This document shows positions 1 through 7,421 of a DNA stretch of 64,000 bases, piece after piece. The stretch is from NCBI GenBank assembly GCA_027483445.1, contig JAIXUS010000013.1, positions 53,936-117,935 of the forward strand, in the 5' to 3' direction. Both the position numbers and the translations under genes were made by a program. Under the pieces are notes generated by a model. The model had not been told where the DNA came from. It searched no databases and was given only the letters and a program-made list of their open reading frames with translations. Origin of the DNA: Bacteroidota bacterium. GTDB taxonomy: Bacteria > Bacteroidota > Bacteroidia > M30B66. Position 1 is the stretch's first letter. Each line of letters opens with the position of its first letter.

Positions 1-90
1 AACAAATTGAGCATTCCTACCCTCATGATTCATGCTTTCGATGGAAATATCATCACCGATAGTACAACAGGGCTAACATCGCCTGTTTAA
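1..90 (+). CDS. 3' end of an unidentified gene (partial)
   Basis: An open frame enters from the left edge and stops with TAA at 88-90, giving 29 residues that end in LTSPV. It has no start in the window. The strong hairpin that follows at 96-141 fits the end of a transcription unit. The fragment is too short to assign a function. It could be a chance frame, but its position just before a terminator-like hairpin favours a real gene end. Confidence 0.45.
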   Translation, partial: NKLSIPTLMIHAFDGNIITDSTTGLTSPV

Positions 91-95
91 CAACC

Positions 96-141
96 TTTCC
101 CCCAACTGCTGCAATACATGGCCTGCAGTGGTTGGGGGAAA
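96..141 (+). terminator. Stem-loop, probable transcription terminator
   Basis: An 11-bp perfect inverted repeat, tttcccccaac at 96-106 and gttgggggaaa at 131-141, flanks a 24-base loop that can pair further (ctgc/gcag). It lies six bases after the stop of the partial gene. There is no long T tract after it, so termination is inferred from position and stem strength. Confidence 0.6.
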
Positions 142-200
142 TAGGTATATATCTGTGAGTGAATATTAGAGCATGCTCCTTTACTATTCACCAACTGTAT

Positions 201-208
201 TATTTTTG
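201..208 (+). promoter_or_regulatory. Bacteroidota-type -7 promoter box (TAnnTTTG)
   Basis: TATTTTTG matches the Bacteroidota sigma-70 -7 consensus and lies 17 bases before the ATG of the first paralogue gene. A clear -33 TTG element was not identified. Confidence 0.45.
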
Positions 209-225
209 ACCATCTACTTTACCCC

Positions 226-2298
226 ATGATGTTTAAATGCTCAAGAATACTTAAGATTTCGGTTTTTTGTTTGCTGTGTGCGTGGAGTTCGCTAAGCAGC
301 CTTGGTCAAAGCACCTTGAATTTGCCCACAGGCTTTGTGAAATTCAGCGCCGATGAGGTCATCAATAAACAACCCGGATTAACCAGCGGCATAAGCTCAT
401 TTTATGGAGCGCCGGGTGGTTTTATATCTGAAGATGAACTGATTGAAAAAGAACGCCAAATAAAAGCAAACAACGAACGTGTTGCCGATAGTTTGAATGC
501 CATCAAAAAACAAATCCTCGCACTGTCGCAAAAGCGCAGCGAGTTTACTTTGTTGAGAGATGTAAATAAACTCGATGAGCTCATCGCCGCCAAGAAGAGT
601 CAATTGGCAGCTGCTCGCAGCGACTTTCAGGCGGCTTTATTGAAAACCAGTTTGCAGGGAGTTTACGTGAGTGTTTTAAAATTTCCTTCAGGTCTTATCA
701 AAGAAAACGAGTTTCAAGGCCAGATACGCAGTAAGGTAGCCACGGTTGCCATCACCGACATCAATGGAATATACGTCAGCAGCATTACTGAGGTTCAAAA
801 TCAACAACTGATCAAAGACTGGATATCTACCACAAAAAGCGGAAAATACAAGGAAGTTGCCCCGGTTTATTTTAAGGATATTCAAGAAGGATATTATATC
901 GTGGTAAGTAAAGCCGAGGTGAGTCCTTTGCTAAGGGAAGACGGTGACAATAAAAATACTTCTACAGGCAATGGAGTTTTATACCCCATCAAAGTCTATA
1001 ATCCGGAAAATCAAACAGATTACCTGAATACCTTGAAAAACGAATATAACTTAGATACTGCCGATTTATCGGGCATTAAAAATAAAGTGGAAGAATATCT
1101 TAAGGCGGTCATAAAAAACAATAACACTGTGCAGACAGATTTAGCTGGCATCGAGCAAAAGCAAAATGCAGTCCTGAAAATTGCGGAGGCAGAGCTTGAA
1201 GAAGCGATGCAGAAAAAAAAGCAACGCATCAACACAGTTGAAAAGGCATTGTTGGAGTTTGGTGTAACCAACAAAGGGGATATTTTATTAAATATTGATG
1301 CCCTAACATCCGCAATGACTGCACGAATAAAAAGCCATGGAAGTAGACTTGTGTATTGGAAAGAACAGGAAGTAACTACAGTGGGTCCTCAGTTGGTAAG
1401 TGGGCAGGGCGATTACGATGTGGTAATTAGAGATGCAGCCATATTGTACGCCCAAAACCAGATAGAGGGAGCAAAGGTTGAGGAGGATTTTTATGAGGTT
1501 CGGGAAGTTGATCTTGGTAAGCTGGTTGGGCAAATCACCACACGCCAGATAAAAGCGATCCGCCAACCCAGGGAAGTTTTTCTCTATGCAAGCGCCAAGA
1601 GAATTGGCTACAAATTGCTGGTGGCGGTTCGTTATAAGGTAAAGGAAGGGGAGGTCCCAGTAAATTCTATATCACCGCCAAACCTAAAGAAAAGTGAGTG
1701 CCCCAGTGTAATTAAAGACATTGATGGCAACACGTATAAAACAGTGCAAATCGGCAACCAATGCTGGATGGCAGAGAATCTAAAAACAGAACATTATAAC
1801 GATGGCTCATTGATACCTAATATTATGGAGGATGAGAAGTGGAGAAATTTAGAAAGTGGGGCATGGTGCCACAAGGATAACGATGCTTCCTATGATAAAA
1901 ACTATGGTAAATTATACAATTATTATACAGTAAGTGATCCTCGAAAGCTTTGCCCTGCAGGGTGGCATGTGCCGAATGTTAATGAATGGGCAGAACTAAC
2001 AAATTATCTTGGAGGAGAAAAGTTCGATGGTATTAAGATGAAAAGCACTTTTGGTTGGAAAGATAATGGTAACGGAACCAATAATTCAGGATTCAATGGA
2101 CTTCCGGGCGGTATACGTTACTTAGGCATTTTCAAAGGCGGCTTTTCCAGCACTGGAGAACAAAGCTCATGGTGGTGCGATACAGAAACCGTTGATAAAC
2201 TTGTCTGGTCTCGTAACCTGTACTTTCTATCTGGAACTGCAGGCTGGAGTGATATCGCTAAGGAAAATGGTCTTTCAGTCCGTTGCCTTAGGGATTAA
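226..2298 (+). CDS. Secreted coiled-coil protein with C-terminal FISUMP domain (paralogue 1)
   Basis: The protein has 690 residues. An N-terminal hydrophobic signal peptide ends near SSLGQ. A shared N-terminal module follows, with motifs LRDVNKLDELI and LQGVYVSVLKF, coiled-coil stretches near residues 80-140 and 280-350, and a beta-rich part ending in KLLVAVRYKV. From about residue 492 there is a FISUMP domain (Fibrobacter succinogenes major paralogous domain, TIGR02145-like), recognised by DIDGNTYKTVQIGNQCWMAE and the terminal LSVRCLRD. FISUMP domains are C-type-lectin-like and found on secreted or surface proteins. The N-terminal module recurs in the next four genes and is closest to that of the fifth. 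ATG at 226 and 229 are both possible starts. No enzymatic function can be claimed; ligand binding is inferred. Confidence 0.8.
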   Translation: MMFKCSRILKISVFCLLCAWSSLSSLGQSTLNLPTGFVKFSADEVINKQPGLTSGISSFYGAPGGFISEDELIEKERQIKANNERVADSLNAIKKQILALSQKRSEFTLLRDVNKLDELIAAKKSQLAAARSDFQAALLKTSLQGVYVSVLKFPSGLIKENEFQGQIRSKVATVAITDINGIYVSSITEVQNQQLIKDWISTTKSGKYKEVAPVYFKDIQEGYYIVVSKAEVSPLLREDGDNKNTSTGNGVLYPIKVYNPENQTDYLNTLKNEYNLDTADLSGIKNKVEEYLKAVIKNNNTVQTDLAGIEQKQNAVLKIAEAELEEAMQKKKQRINTVEKALLEFGVTNKGDILLNIDALTSAMTARIKSHGSRLVYWKEQEVTTVGPQLVSGQGDYDVVIRDAAILYAQNQIEGAKVEEDFYEVREVDLGKLVGQITTRQIKAIRQPREVFLYASAKRIGYKLLVAVRYKVKEGEVPVNSISPPNLKKSECPSVIKDIDGNTYKTVQIGNQCWMAENLKTEHYNDGSLIPNIMEDEKWRNLESGAWCHKDNDASYDKNYGKLYNYYTVSDPRKLCPAGWHVPNVNEWAELTNYLGGEKFDGIKMKSTFGWKDNGNGTNNSGFNGLPGGIRYLGIFKGGFSSTGEQSSWWCDTETVDKLVWSRNLYFLSGTAGWSDIAKENGLSVRCLRD

Positions 2299-2382
2299 GG
2301 TTTAGTTAATTTGATTTATTTGGTTATTCAAATAGCCACCACCGCGAGGCCATGCGAAATGGTAATAAGAACAAAACAAGTC

Positions 2383-4788
2383 ATGAATTTTTCTCTCTTC
2401 AAACTCCTCTTTCTAAGCCTACTTGCCAATTGTTTTCTGGTTTTTTTGCAACCAATTCAGGCCCAAAAACCTTGCCTGCCGAACAGCCCTCTGGTGATAG
2501 AGGCAGGACAAATGGAGGTAAGTACCCTTGCTGCCGAAATACGGTCGAAAAAAGCTCGTTTTACCGCAGTTGACATTGCCGGATTAAACCTTTCGGTTGC
2601 TACCTGCAATAGCGAGGTTGAAAAACGCATCTCCACCCTGCGCAATGGCTTGTTGCGCTACTCCACCCAACGGCAGGATTTATATGGCCTACGCGATGCA
2701 GAAGGCATCCGTAAGCAAATTGAAGAAAAAAAGAAGGCTCAGGAAGATATCCGTTCTCAAATGCTTCTCGACCTACAGGGCATTCAAATTCAAGGCTTGT
2801 ACATCGTGTATGCCGATAACGTAGATGCCTTTAGCGATAGCAAAGAATCGCTTATGAAACAAAGCGATGCCTGGATGGCTCCCAAGGTAATCGAAGAACA
2901 AAATGGTATTTTCCTGGAAAGTGCAACCATTGTAAAAGATGCACAGTTGGTGTATGATTATATCCGTACACAGGTTTCAGGCGAACTTACGGTAGCGCCG
3001 CAAAAAACATCCATCAACCCCGAAGCGGCGCATTTTGTGAACCTCACCCTCACTACAGTATCGGCATTGCGAAGGATGCCCGACATGCAAACTTCACAAA
3101 ACAAATCCACAGCGCGAAATTATCGGCTAATCAATGTGCTGCAAAGCAGCGATTTTGCTTCACAATTGCGCAGCTGGGGAGTGAGCGAAACGGTTATTGC
3201 CGATATGAACAAGCTGGTAGAACTCAAGAAAGAAAGCATCCTACAACAGAATCAATTGCAGTTAGAGCGTCAGCAACGCATCATGCGCGAAGGCCAAATG
3301 CGCATTCAACAAGCCGAAGCCGAAATAACCCAATTGGAAACCAGCCTCAAAGAGCGCGATGCAAGGGTGCTGACCTTCCTCAAAAAAAATCCCGATGTAA
3401 CGGTAGAATCCACAGGCAATACCGATGAGCAGATCAAAAAAATACTCGGCTTGCTCGACAGCCGTATTCAAAATACGATGCAAGAAATTAACCGCGAAAA
3501 GGAGCAGGAGTTAATTGCCAAAATGCAGGTAAAAGTACCCTTTGAGGGCAATGCGGCCGAAGACATAGCCCGCAAAGCCATGGATGTTTACGAACAACTC
3601 AAAAGCGCCTACGGAAAGGTGGAGAATTATTATGAGCAGGTGGAAGTCGAAAATGGCATCCTGAAAGGACAAGAGCAGCGCAAAAGCCGCGATTTATACC
3701 GCACTCCCGATAAGATTTGGCTCTATCCGGTGCCGCTTCCCGACGATGAATACACCTTGTCGATGGTTATATCATTTAATATTATTGAAAAGAAGGAAGA
3801 ACCTAAGCCGGTTCAAAATACGAGTACGCAGCAAAGTGCCAATGCAAACACGCTAATAGCCTCCAATGGCTTACAAATAGACCCGAGCTGGCCCGCTCCA
3901 ATACAGGACTTGGTGAGGGATATGGTGAAGATACCGGCAGGGAAGTTTAAAATAGGCAGTAGAGTAGATGAAATTGGGAGAGATACAGATGAAGGACCAC
4001 TCACTGAAATTACCCTAAACAGTTTTTACATGGGTAAATATGAAGTAACATTATCTCAGTTTATTGAGTTTGTTAGTGCAACTGGTTATAAAACAGATGC
4101 AGAAAAAAAAGAAAGTAAAGTTAATTACTTATTCGATGTCAATGGCAATAGAAGGTCCAAAGTAGAATATAACCATCCAGTATCGTATGTAAGTTGGCAT
4201 GATGCAGAGGCCTTTACCCGATGGGTAAGTGAATTCACGGGCATTTCACTTAAACTACCGAGCGAATCACAATGGGAGTATGCCTGCAGAGCGGGAAGCA
4301 CAACACCGTTTAATACTGGCGATTGCCTGAGCAGCAACGAGGCTAATTACGATGGGAATTATCCTTACCAACAATGTGCAAAAGGTAATTACAAGCAATC
4401 AAACACGCCGGTAGGCAGTTATAAGGCCAACGCCTGGGGTTTATACGATATGCATGGCAATTTAAGCGAATGGTGTCTGGACGTTTATCACTATTCTTAT
4501 AGTGGTATACCGCTAAATGGTAATCCTTGGGTAGGAGCTGAAGAATCGACACATATTAAAAGAGGAGGCAATTCGAATTATTATGCTGAAAACTGTCGTT
4601 CAGCATACCGTGGCAACTTTATTCATATCAGCAAACACCTAAACGATGATTCCAATAACGGCTTTCGACTTGTGCACAGCACCCCAAATACGATACCCAA
4701 CGCCCCTATTAAACCTGTTGAGAAGCCCCAAGCACCATCCAATTCCGGAAAAAGCAAAGGCAAACTCAAACAACCCCGATACTTCTAG
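2383..4788 (+). CDS. Secreted coiled-coil protein with FGE-sulfatase-like domain (paralogue 2)
   Basis: I chose ATG 2383 because it directly begins a good signal peptide (hydrophobic core, cleavage near IQAQ). The ORF track's 2311 start is TTG and adds 24 unlikely residues. The protein then has 801 residues. The shared module carries LRDAEGIRKQIEEKKK, IQIQGLYIVY and a long coiled coil (about 285-345), ending at DKIWLYPVPL. From about residue 514 an FGE-sulfatase-type domain begins at MVKIPAGKF and includes YEVTLSQF, LPSESQWEYACRAG and WGLYDMHGN. The end (RGG..., NGFRLV) resembles the variable tail of paralogues 3 and 4 but is AT-rich. It is followed by a Pro/Lys-rich extension, so it is not an active GC-rich variable region. 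Sulfatase activation is unlikely; this fold commonly serves in ligand binding. Confidence 0.8.
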   Translation: MNFSLFKLLFLSLLANCFLVFLQPIQAQKPCLPNSPLVIEAGQMEVSTLAAEIRSKKARFTAVDIAGLNLSVATCNSEVEKRISTLRNGLLRYSTQRQDLYGLRDAEGIRKQIEEKKKAQEDIRSQMLLDLQGIQIQGLYIVYADNVDAFSDSKESLMKQSDAWMAPKVIEEQNGIFLESATIVKDAQLVYDYIRTQVSGELTVAPQKTSINPEAAHFVNLTLTTVSALRRMPDMQTSQNKSTARNYRLINVLQSSDFASQLRSWGVSETVIADMNKLVELKKESILQQNQLQLERQQRIMREGQMRIQQAEAEITQLETSLKERDARVLTFLKKNPDVTVESTGNTDEQIKKILGLLDSRIQNTMQEINREKEQELIAKMQVKVPFEGNAAEDIARKAMDVYEQLKSAYGKVENYYEQVEVENGILKGQEQRKSRDLYRTPDKIWLYPVPLPDDEYTLSMVISFNIIEKKEEPKPVQNTSTQQSANANTLIASNGLQIDPSWPAPIQDLVRDMVKIPAGKFKIGSRVDEIGRDTDEGPLTEITLNSFYMGKYEVTLSQFIEFVSATGYKTDAEKKESKVNYLFDVNGNRRSKVEYNHPVSYVSWHDAEAFTRWVSEFTGISLKLPSESQWEYACRAGSTTPFNTGDCLSSNEANYDGNYPYQQCAKGNYKQSNTPVGSYKANAWGLYDMHGNLSEWCLDVYHYSYSGIPLNGNPWVGAEESTHIKRGGNSNYYAENCRSAYRGNFIHISKHLNDDSNNGFRLVHSTPNTIPNAPIKPVEKPQAPSNSGKSKGKLKQPRYF

Positions 4789-4806
4789 TTTAATTTAAGC
4801 AACGCT

Positions 4807-4814
4807 TATTTTTG
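4807..4814 (+). promoter_or_regulatory. Bacteroidota-type -7 promoter box (TAnnTTTG)
   Basis: TATTTTTG lies 31 bases before the GTG start of paralogue 3, in the 57-bp gap after paralogue 2. It suggests that paralogue 3 has its own promoter. Confidence 0.45.
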
Positions 4815-4845
4815 TAACCAGAAAAATCATCAAATCCCCTGTATT

Positions 4846-7272
4846 GTGAATGTAACTTGTAGAGTTTATTCTTTTTTGCTACTTTTCTTCATGCTGATTG
4901 GGCTTGCTTTTCCCATCGTAGCCGATGCCCAGCAAAATTGCAGCATTACAAATCCCATGGTGTTGGATGCCACCCAGGTAAACGCTGCGAGCATTGCATC
5001 TGCCATCAAGCAGCACAACCGAAGGTTTACCAAGGCCGAAATTGATCAATTAAAACTACAATTGACTCAATGCAATAGTAACATGAACAGTAATATCTCG
5101 GAGTTAAAGAGCAAACTGGTTGATGTTTCTGAGTTGCACAAAAGCTTCCTGCCTTTTCGCGATGTGGAAGGTGTTAAAAAACAAATAGAAGAAAAAAGAA
5201 AAGCACTCATTGAAACTGAAAAAGCCATTTTCCGCGATCTGGAAAACATCACCCTCCAAAGCCTTTATATTGTTTATATGGATCGGGTTGACATCCTAAA
5301 TGGCCAAGTAGAAGATTGGACCAGGGAACTTAACGAATACATGAGTCCACAGGTTATTGGCGATATCAATGGGGTCTTTATTGAAAGTACCACCATTGTG
5401 AAAGATGCTGCTTTATTGCAAGACCACATTAAAAAGCAGGTTAGCGGCGAACTCACTGCCTCTTCAATGAACACAGTGGTTGATGCCGAAAAGGAGTTTT
5501 TTGTCAATTTCTCGCGTGTAATAGTATCTCCTTTGAAAAAAGAAAAAAACACACTGGATCAACGCCAAGCAAGCAATTCGAATCGAACTTATAAAATCAT
5601 TAATCCATTGAATGAAAGTAGTTGGCAATTGAGTTTAAGAAACCTTCAGATACCCGAAAATAAAATAAACGACTTCGCAAATCAGGTAGAAGCGTTTCAA
5701 AAGGAGATTACCCTCGAAAACGAACGGCAGCTGAAACTTCAGCGTAATTTACTTGAAAAGGGCAAACAACAGATCAAGTTGTTAGAGCAGGAAATACGCT
5801 CCTTGGAGGATGGGCTGCGAAGCCGCGATGTCAGGGTGGATGATTTTATGAGACAATATCCCAATCTCAATTATCACAAAGGAAATACCGACGCCAACGT
5901 GCGGTTAATCCTGAGCCATTTAGATAAGGAGCGCAGCGCAACTTTAGAAGCAATTCGCAAGGAGAAAGAGAAGGAGTATGTAATGAAATCCGACATTCTC
6001 GTTCAAATTCAAGGCGATACACGCGAAGCATTAGCCCAGCAAGCTATGTTTGTGCTCAGTCAAATTCGAAAAAACGAAACCGTAATACAGGATTTCTACG
6101 AAAAAAATGAAATACAGGATGGCAAGCTCACTGAACAGGAAAGACTTGAGGCTCGCCGGCTTTACCGCGATCCGGATAAAATTTGGATTTTCCCTTCTCC
6201 CGGGCAAGGCGATCAGTATAAACTCGCGCTTGTAGTTACCTTTAAAGTACGTAGCGGGCCCTCGACCGGTCAATCCGTTACCGTTCAGCCAAATCTATCG
6301 AGCAGCAACAACACTCCCCAAACCACAGGCACATCCGCACAAACTTCACCTGGTGCAGGAAGTAAGCCACCAGTTGAGGCTCCAATAAGTGACAATAGGC
6401 AAGTATTGCCTAATGGCTTAACCCTCGACCCCACCTGGCCTACGCCTATTCAGGAGCTGGTGCGCAATATGGTTAAAATACCAGCAGGTAAGTTTGTAAT
6501 GGGCAGCCCAACCACCGAAAGCAAAAGAGAATCTAACGAAGGTCCACAGCAGGAGATAAGTCTTGCAGGCTTTTACATGAATAAGTATGAGGTTACTGTG
6601 GCTCAGTTTAGGGCGTTTGTAGAGAAAATAAATTATCAAACCGACGCAGAAAAAATCGGTAGCTCCTATTTTTGGAAAGAAAAAGAGGGTAAGTGGCAAT
6701 GGGTTGAAGAAAAAGGCATCAACTGGCGCCATGATGCTCAGGGTAATTTTCAGGTGAATAAAGACGACCCAGTAATTCATGTCAGCTGGAACGATGCGCA
6801 GGCGTTCATTCAGTGGCTGAATAAATTAACCAACTACTCATTCCAATTGCCGAGCGAGGCGCAATGGGAATATGTCTGCCGCGCAGGTACCACAACACCC
6901 TTCAACACTGGCGATTGCTTAAGCACCACCGACGCCAATTACGATGGCAACTATCCATACGAGGGTTGTTCAAAGGGCACTTATCTGCAAAGCACGAACA
7001 AAGTAGGTTCATATAAAGCCAATGCCTGGGGCTTGTACGATATGCATGGTAATGTAAGGGAATGGTGTCAGGACTGGTATCATGATTCGTACACGGGCAT
7101 CCCGACCGATGGTAAGGCTTGGGAAAGCCCTACCGGGAGCAACCGCGTGCTGCGCGGCGGCGGCTGGTTCAACTTCGCGCAGTACTGCCGCTCAGCCAAC
7201 CGCGGCTACAACGCGCCCGACTACCGTTCTTACGGCGCCGGCTTTCGCCTCCTTAGTTCAGGAACACCATAA
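4846..7272 (+). CDS. Secreted coiled-coil/FGE-sulfatase-like protein with DGR-type variable tail (paralogue 3)
   Basis: The protein has 808 residues with a GTG start, chosen because it gives a complete signal peptide ending at VADAQ; the next ATG would cut into it. The shared module (FRDVEGVKKQIEEK, LQSLYIVYMDRV, coiled coil about 280-345, DPDKIWIFP) is followed by a Thr/Ser/Pro-rich linker. The FGE-sulfatase-type domain spans about 541-808 (MVKIPAGKFVMGS, YEVTVAQF, LPSEAQWEY, WGLYDMHGN). The last 50 residues, from about 759 to 798, are a GC-rich variable segment with Phe, Tyr, Asn and Ser at NNC codons, and the gene ends FRLLSSGTP. This matches target proteins of diversity-generating retroelements, where a C-type-lectin fold displays mutated residues. 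It shares a nearly identical 237-bp stretch with paralogue 4, though the N-termini have diverged. Its role as a variable receptor or adhesin is inferred. Confidence 0.82.
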   Translation: MNVTCRVYSFLLLFFMLIGLAFPIVADAQQNCSITNPMVLDATQVNAASIASAIKQHNRRFTKAEIDQLKLQLTQCNSNMNSNISELKSKLVDVSELHKSFLPFRDVEGVKKQIEEKRKALIETEKAIFRDLENITLQSLYIVYMDRVDILNGQVEDWTRELNEYMSPQVIGDINGVFIESTTIVKDAALLQDHIKKQVSGELTASSMNTVVDAEKEFFVNFSRVIVSPLKKEKNTLDQRQASNSNRTYKIINPLNESSWQLSLRNLQIPENKINDFANQVEAFQKEITLENERQLKLQRNLLEKGKQQIKLLEQEIRSLEDGLRSRDVRVDDFMRQYPNLNYHKGNTDANVRLILSHLDKERSATLEAIRKEKEKEYVMKSDILVQIQGDTREALAQQAMFVLSQIRKNETVIQDFYEKNEIQDGKLTEQERLEARRLYRDPDKIWIFPSPGQGDQYKLALVVTFKVRSGPSTGQSVTVQPNLSSSNNTPQTTGTSAQTSPGAGSKPPVEAPISDNRQVLPNGLTLDPTWPTPIQELVRNMVKIPAGKFVMGSPTTESKRESNEGPQQEISLAGFYMNKYEVTVAQFRAFVEKINYQTDAEKIGSSYFWKEKEGKWQWVEEKGINWRHDAQGNFQVNKDDPVIHVSWNDAQAFIQWLNKLTNYSFQLPSEAQWEYVCRAGTTTPFNTGDCLSTTDANYDGNYPYEGCSKGTYLQSTNKVGSYKANAWGLYDMHGNVREWCQDWYHDSYTGIPTDGKAWESPTGSNRVLRGGGWFNFAQYCRSANRGYNAPDYRSYGAGFRLLSSGTP
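7120..7239 (+). repeat. Putative DGR variable region (VR) of paralogue 3
   Basis: This is the GC-rich 3' segment of the gene, homologous to 9642-9761. By hand alignment 26 of 120 bases differ between the copies: 23 fall at codon positions 1 or 2 and only 3 at position 3. In 17 of the 26, one copy carries A. Most differing codons are NNC, as expected from AAC codons in a template repeat mutated at adenines. The flanks are nearly identical. The template itself is not in the window. Confidence 0.75.
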
Positions 7273-7280
7273 AAAGCCGA

Positions 7281-7371
7281 GCCTCCGGCCAAGGGGCAGC
7301 CGGGCCATAGGCCCAAGGCAAAGCCCCGGGCAAGGAGGCGAGGTAAAAAACCAAACCATCCGGCCGGAGGC
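7281..7371 (+). repeat. GC-rich inverted repeats downstream of the VR
   Basis: Just after the stop codon, gcctccggcc (7281-7290) and ggccggaggc (7362-7371) form a perfect 10-bp inverted repeat. Between them gggccataggccc (7302-7314) is a 5-bp stem with a 3-base loop. Known DGR targets carry a hairpin or cruciform shortly downstream of the VR that helps target recognition. A terminator role is the alternative, though no T tract follows directly. Confidence 0.6.
7315..7348 (+). repeat. Conserved VR 3'-flank element, copy 1
   Basis: The 34-bp sequence beginning aaggcaaagcccc and ending ggaggcgaggtaaaa recurs at 9795-9828 and 13523-13556, each time 1-45 bases after an FGE-domain stop. It is conserved more strongly than the neighbouring intergenic DNA, which suggests a functional site such as an initiation or homing element. 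Confidence 0.65.
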
Positions 7372-7421
7372 CGGCTAAATTTTAAAATTACAAACCCGAA
7401 CCGTTACACTTCATTTTAACC

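Noticed and set aside
7082-7378. 98-residue + strand ORF over the VR of paralogue 3 (and the similar 104-residue ORF at 9544-9858)
   Set aside because: Both are out-of-frame shadows of the FGE-domain genes. Their Ala/Arg/Thr-rich composition reflects the GC-rich VR, not a protein.
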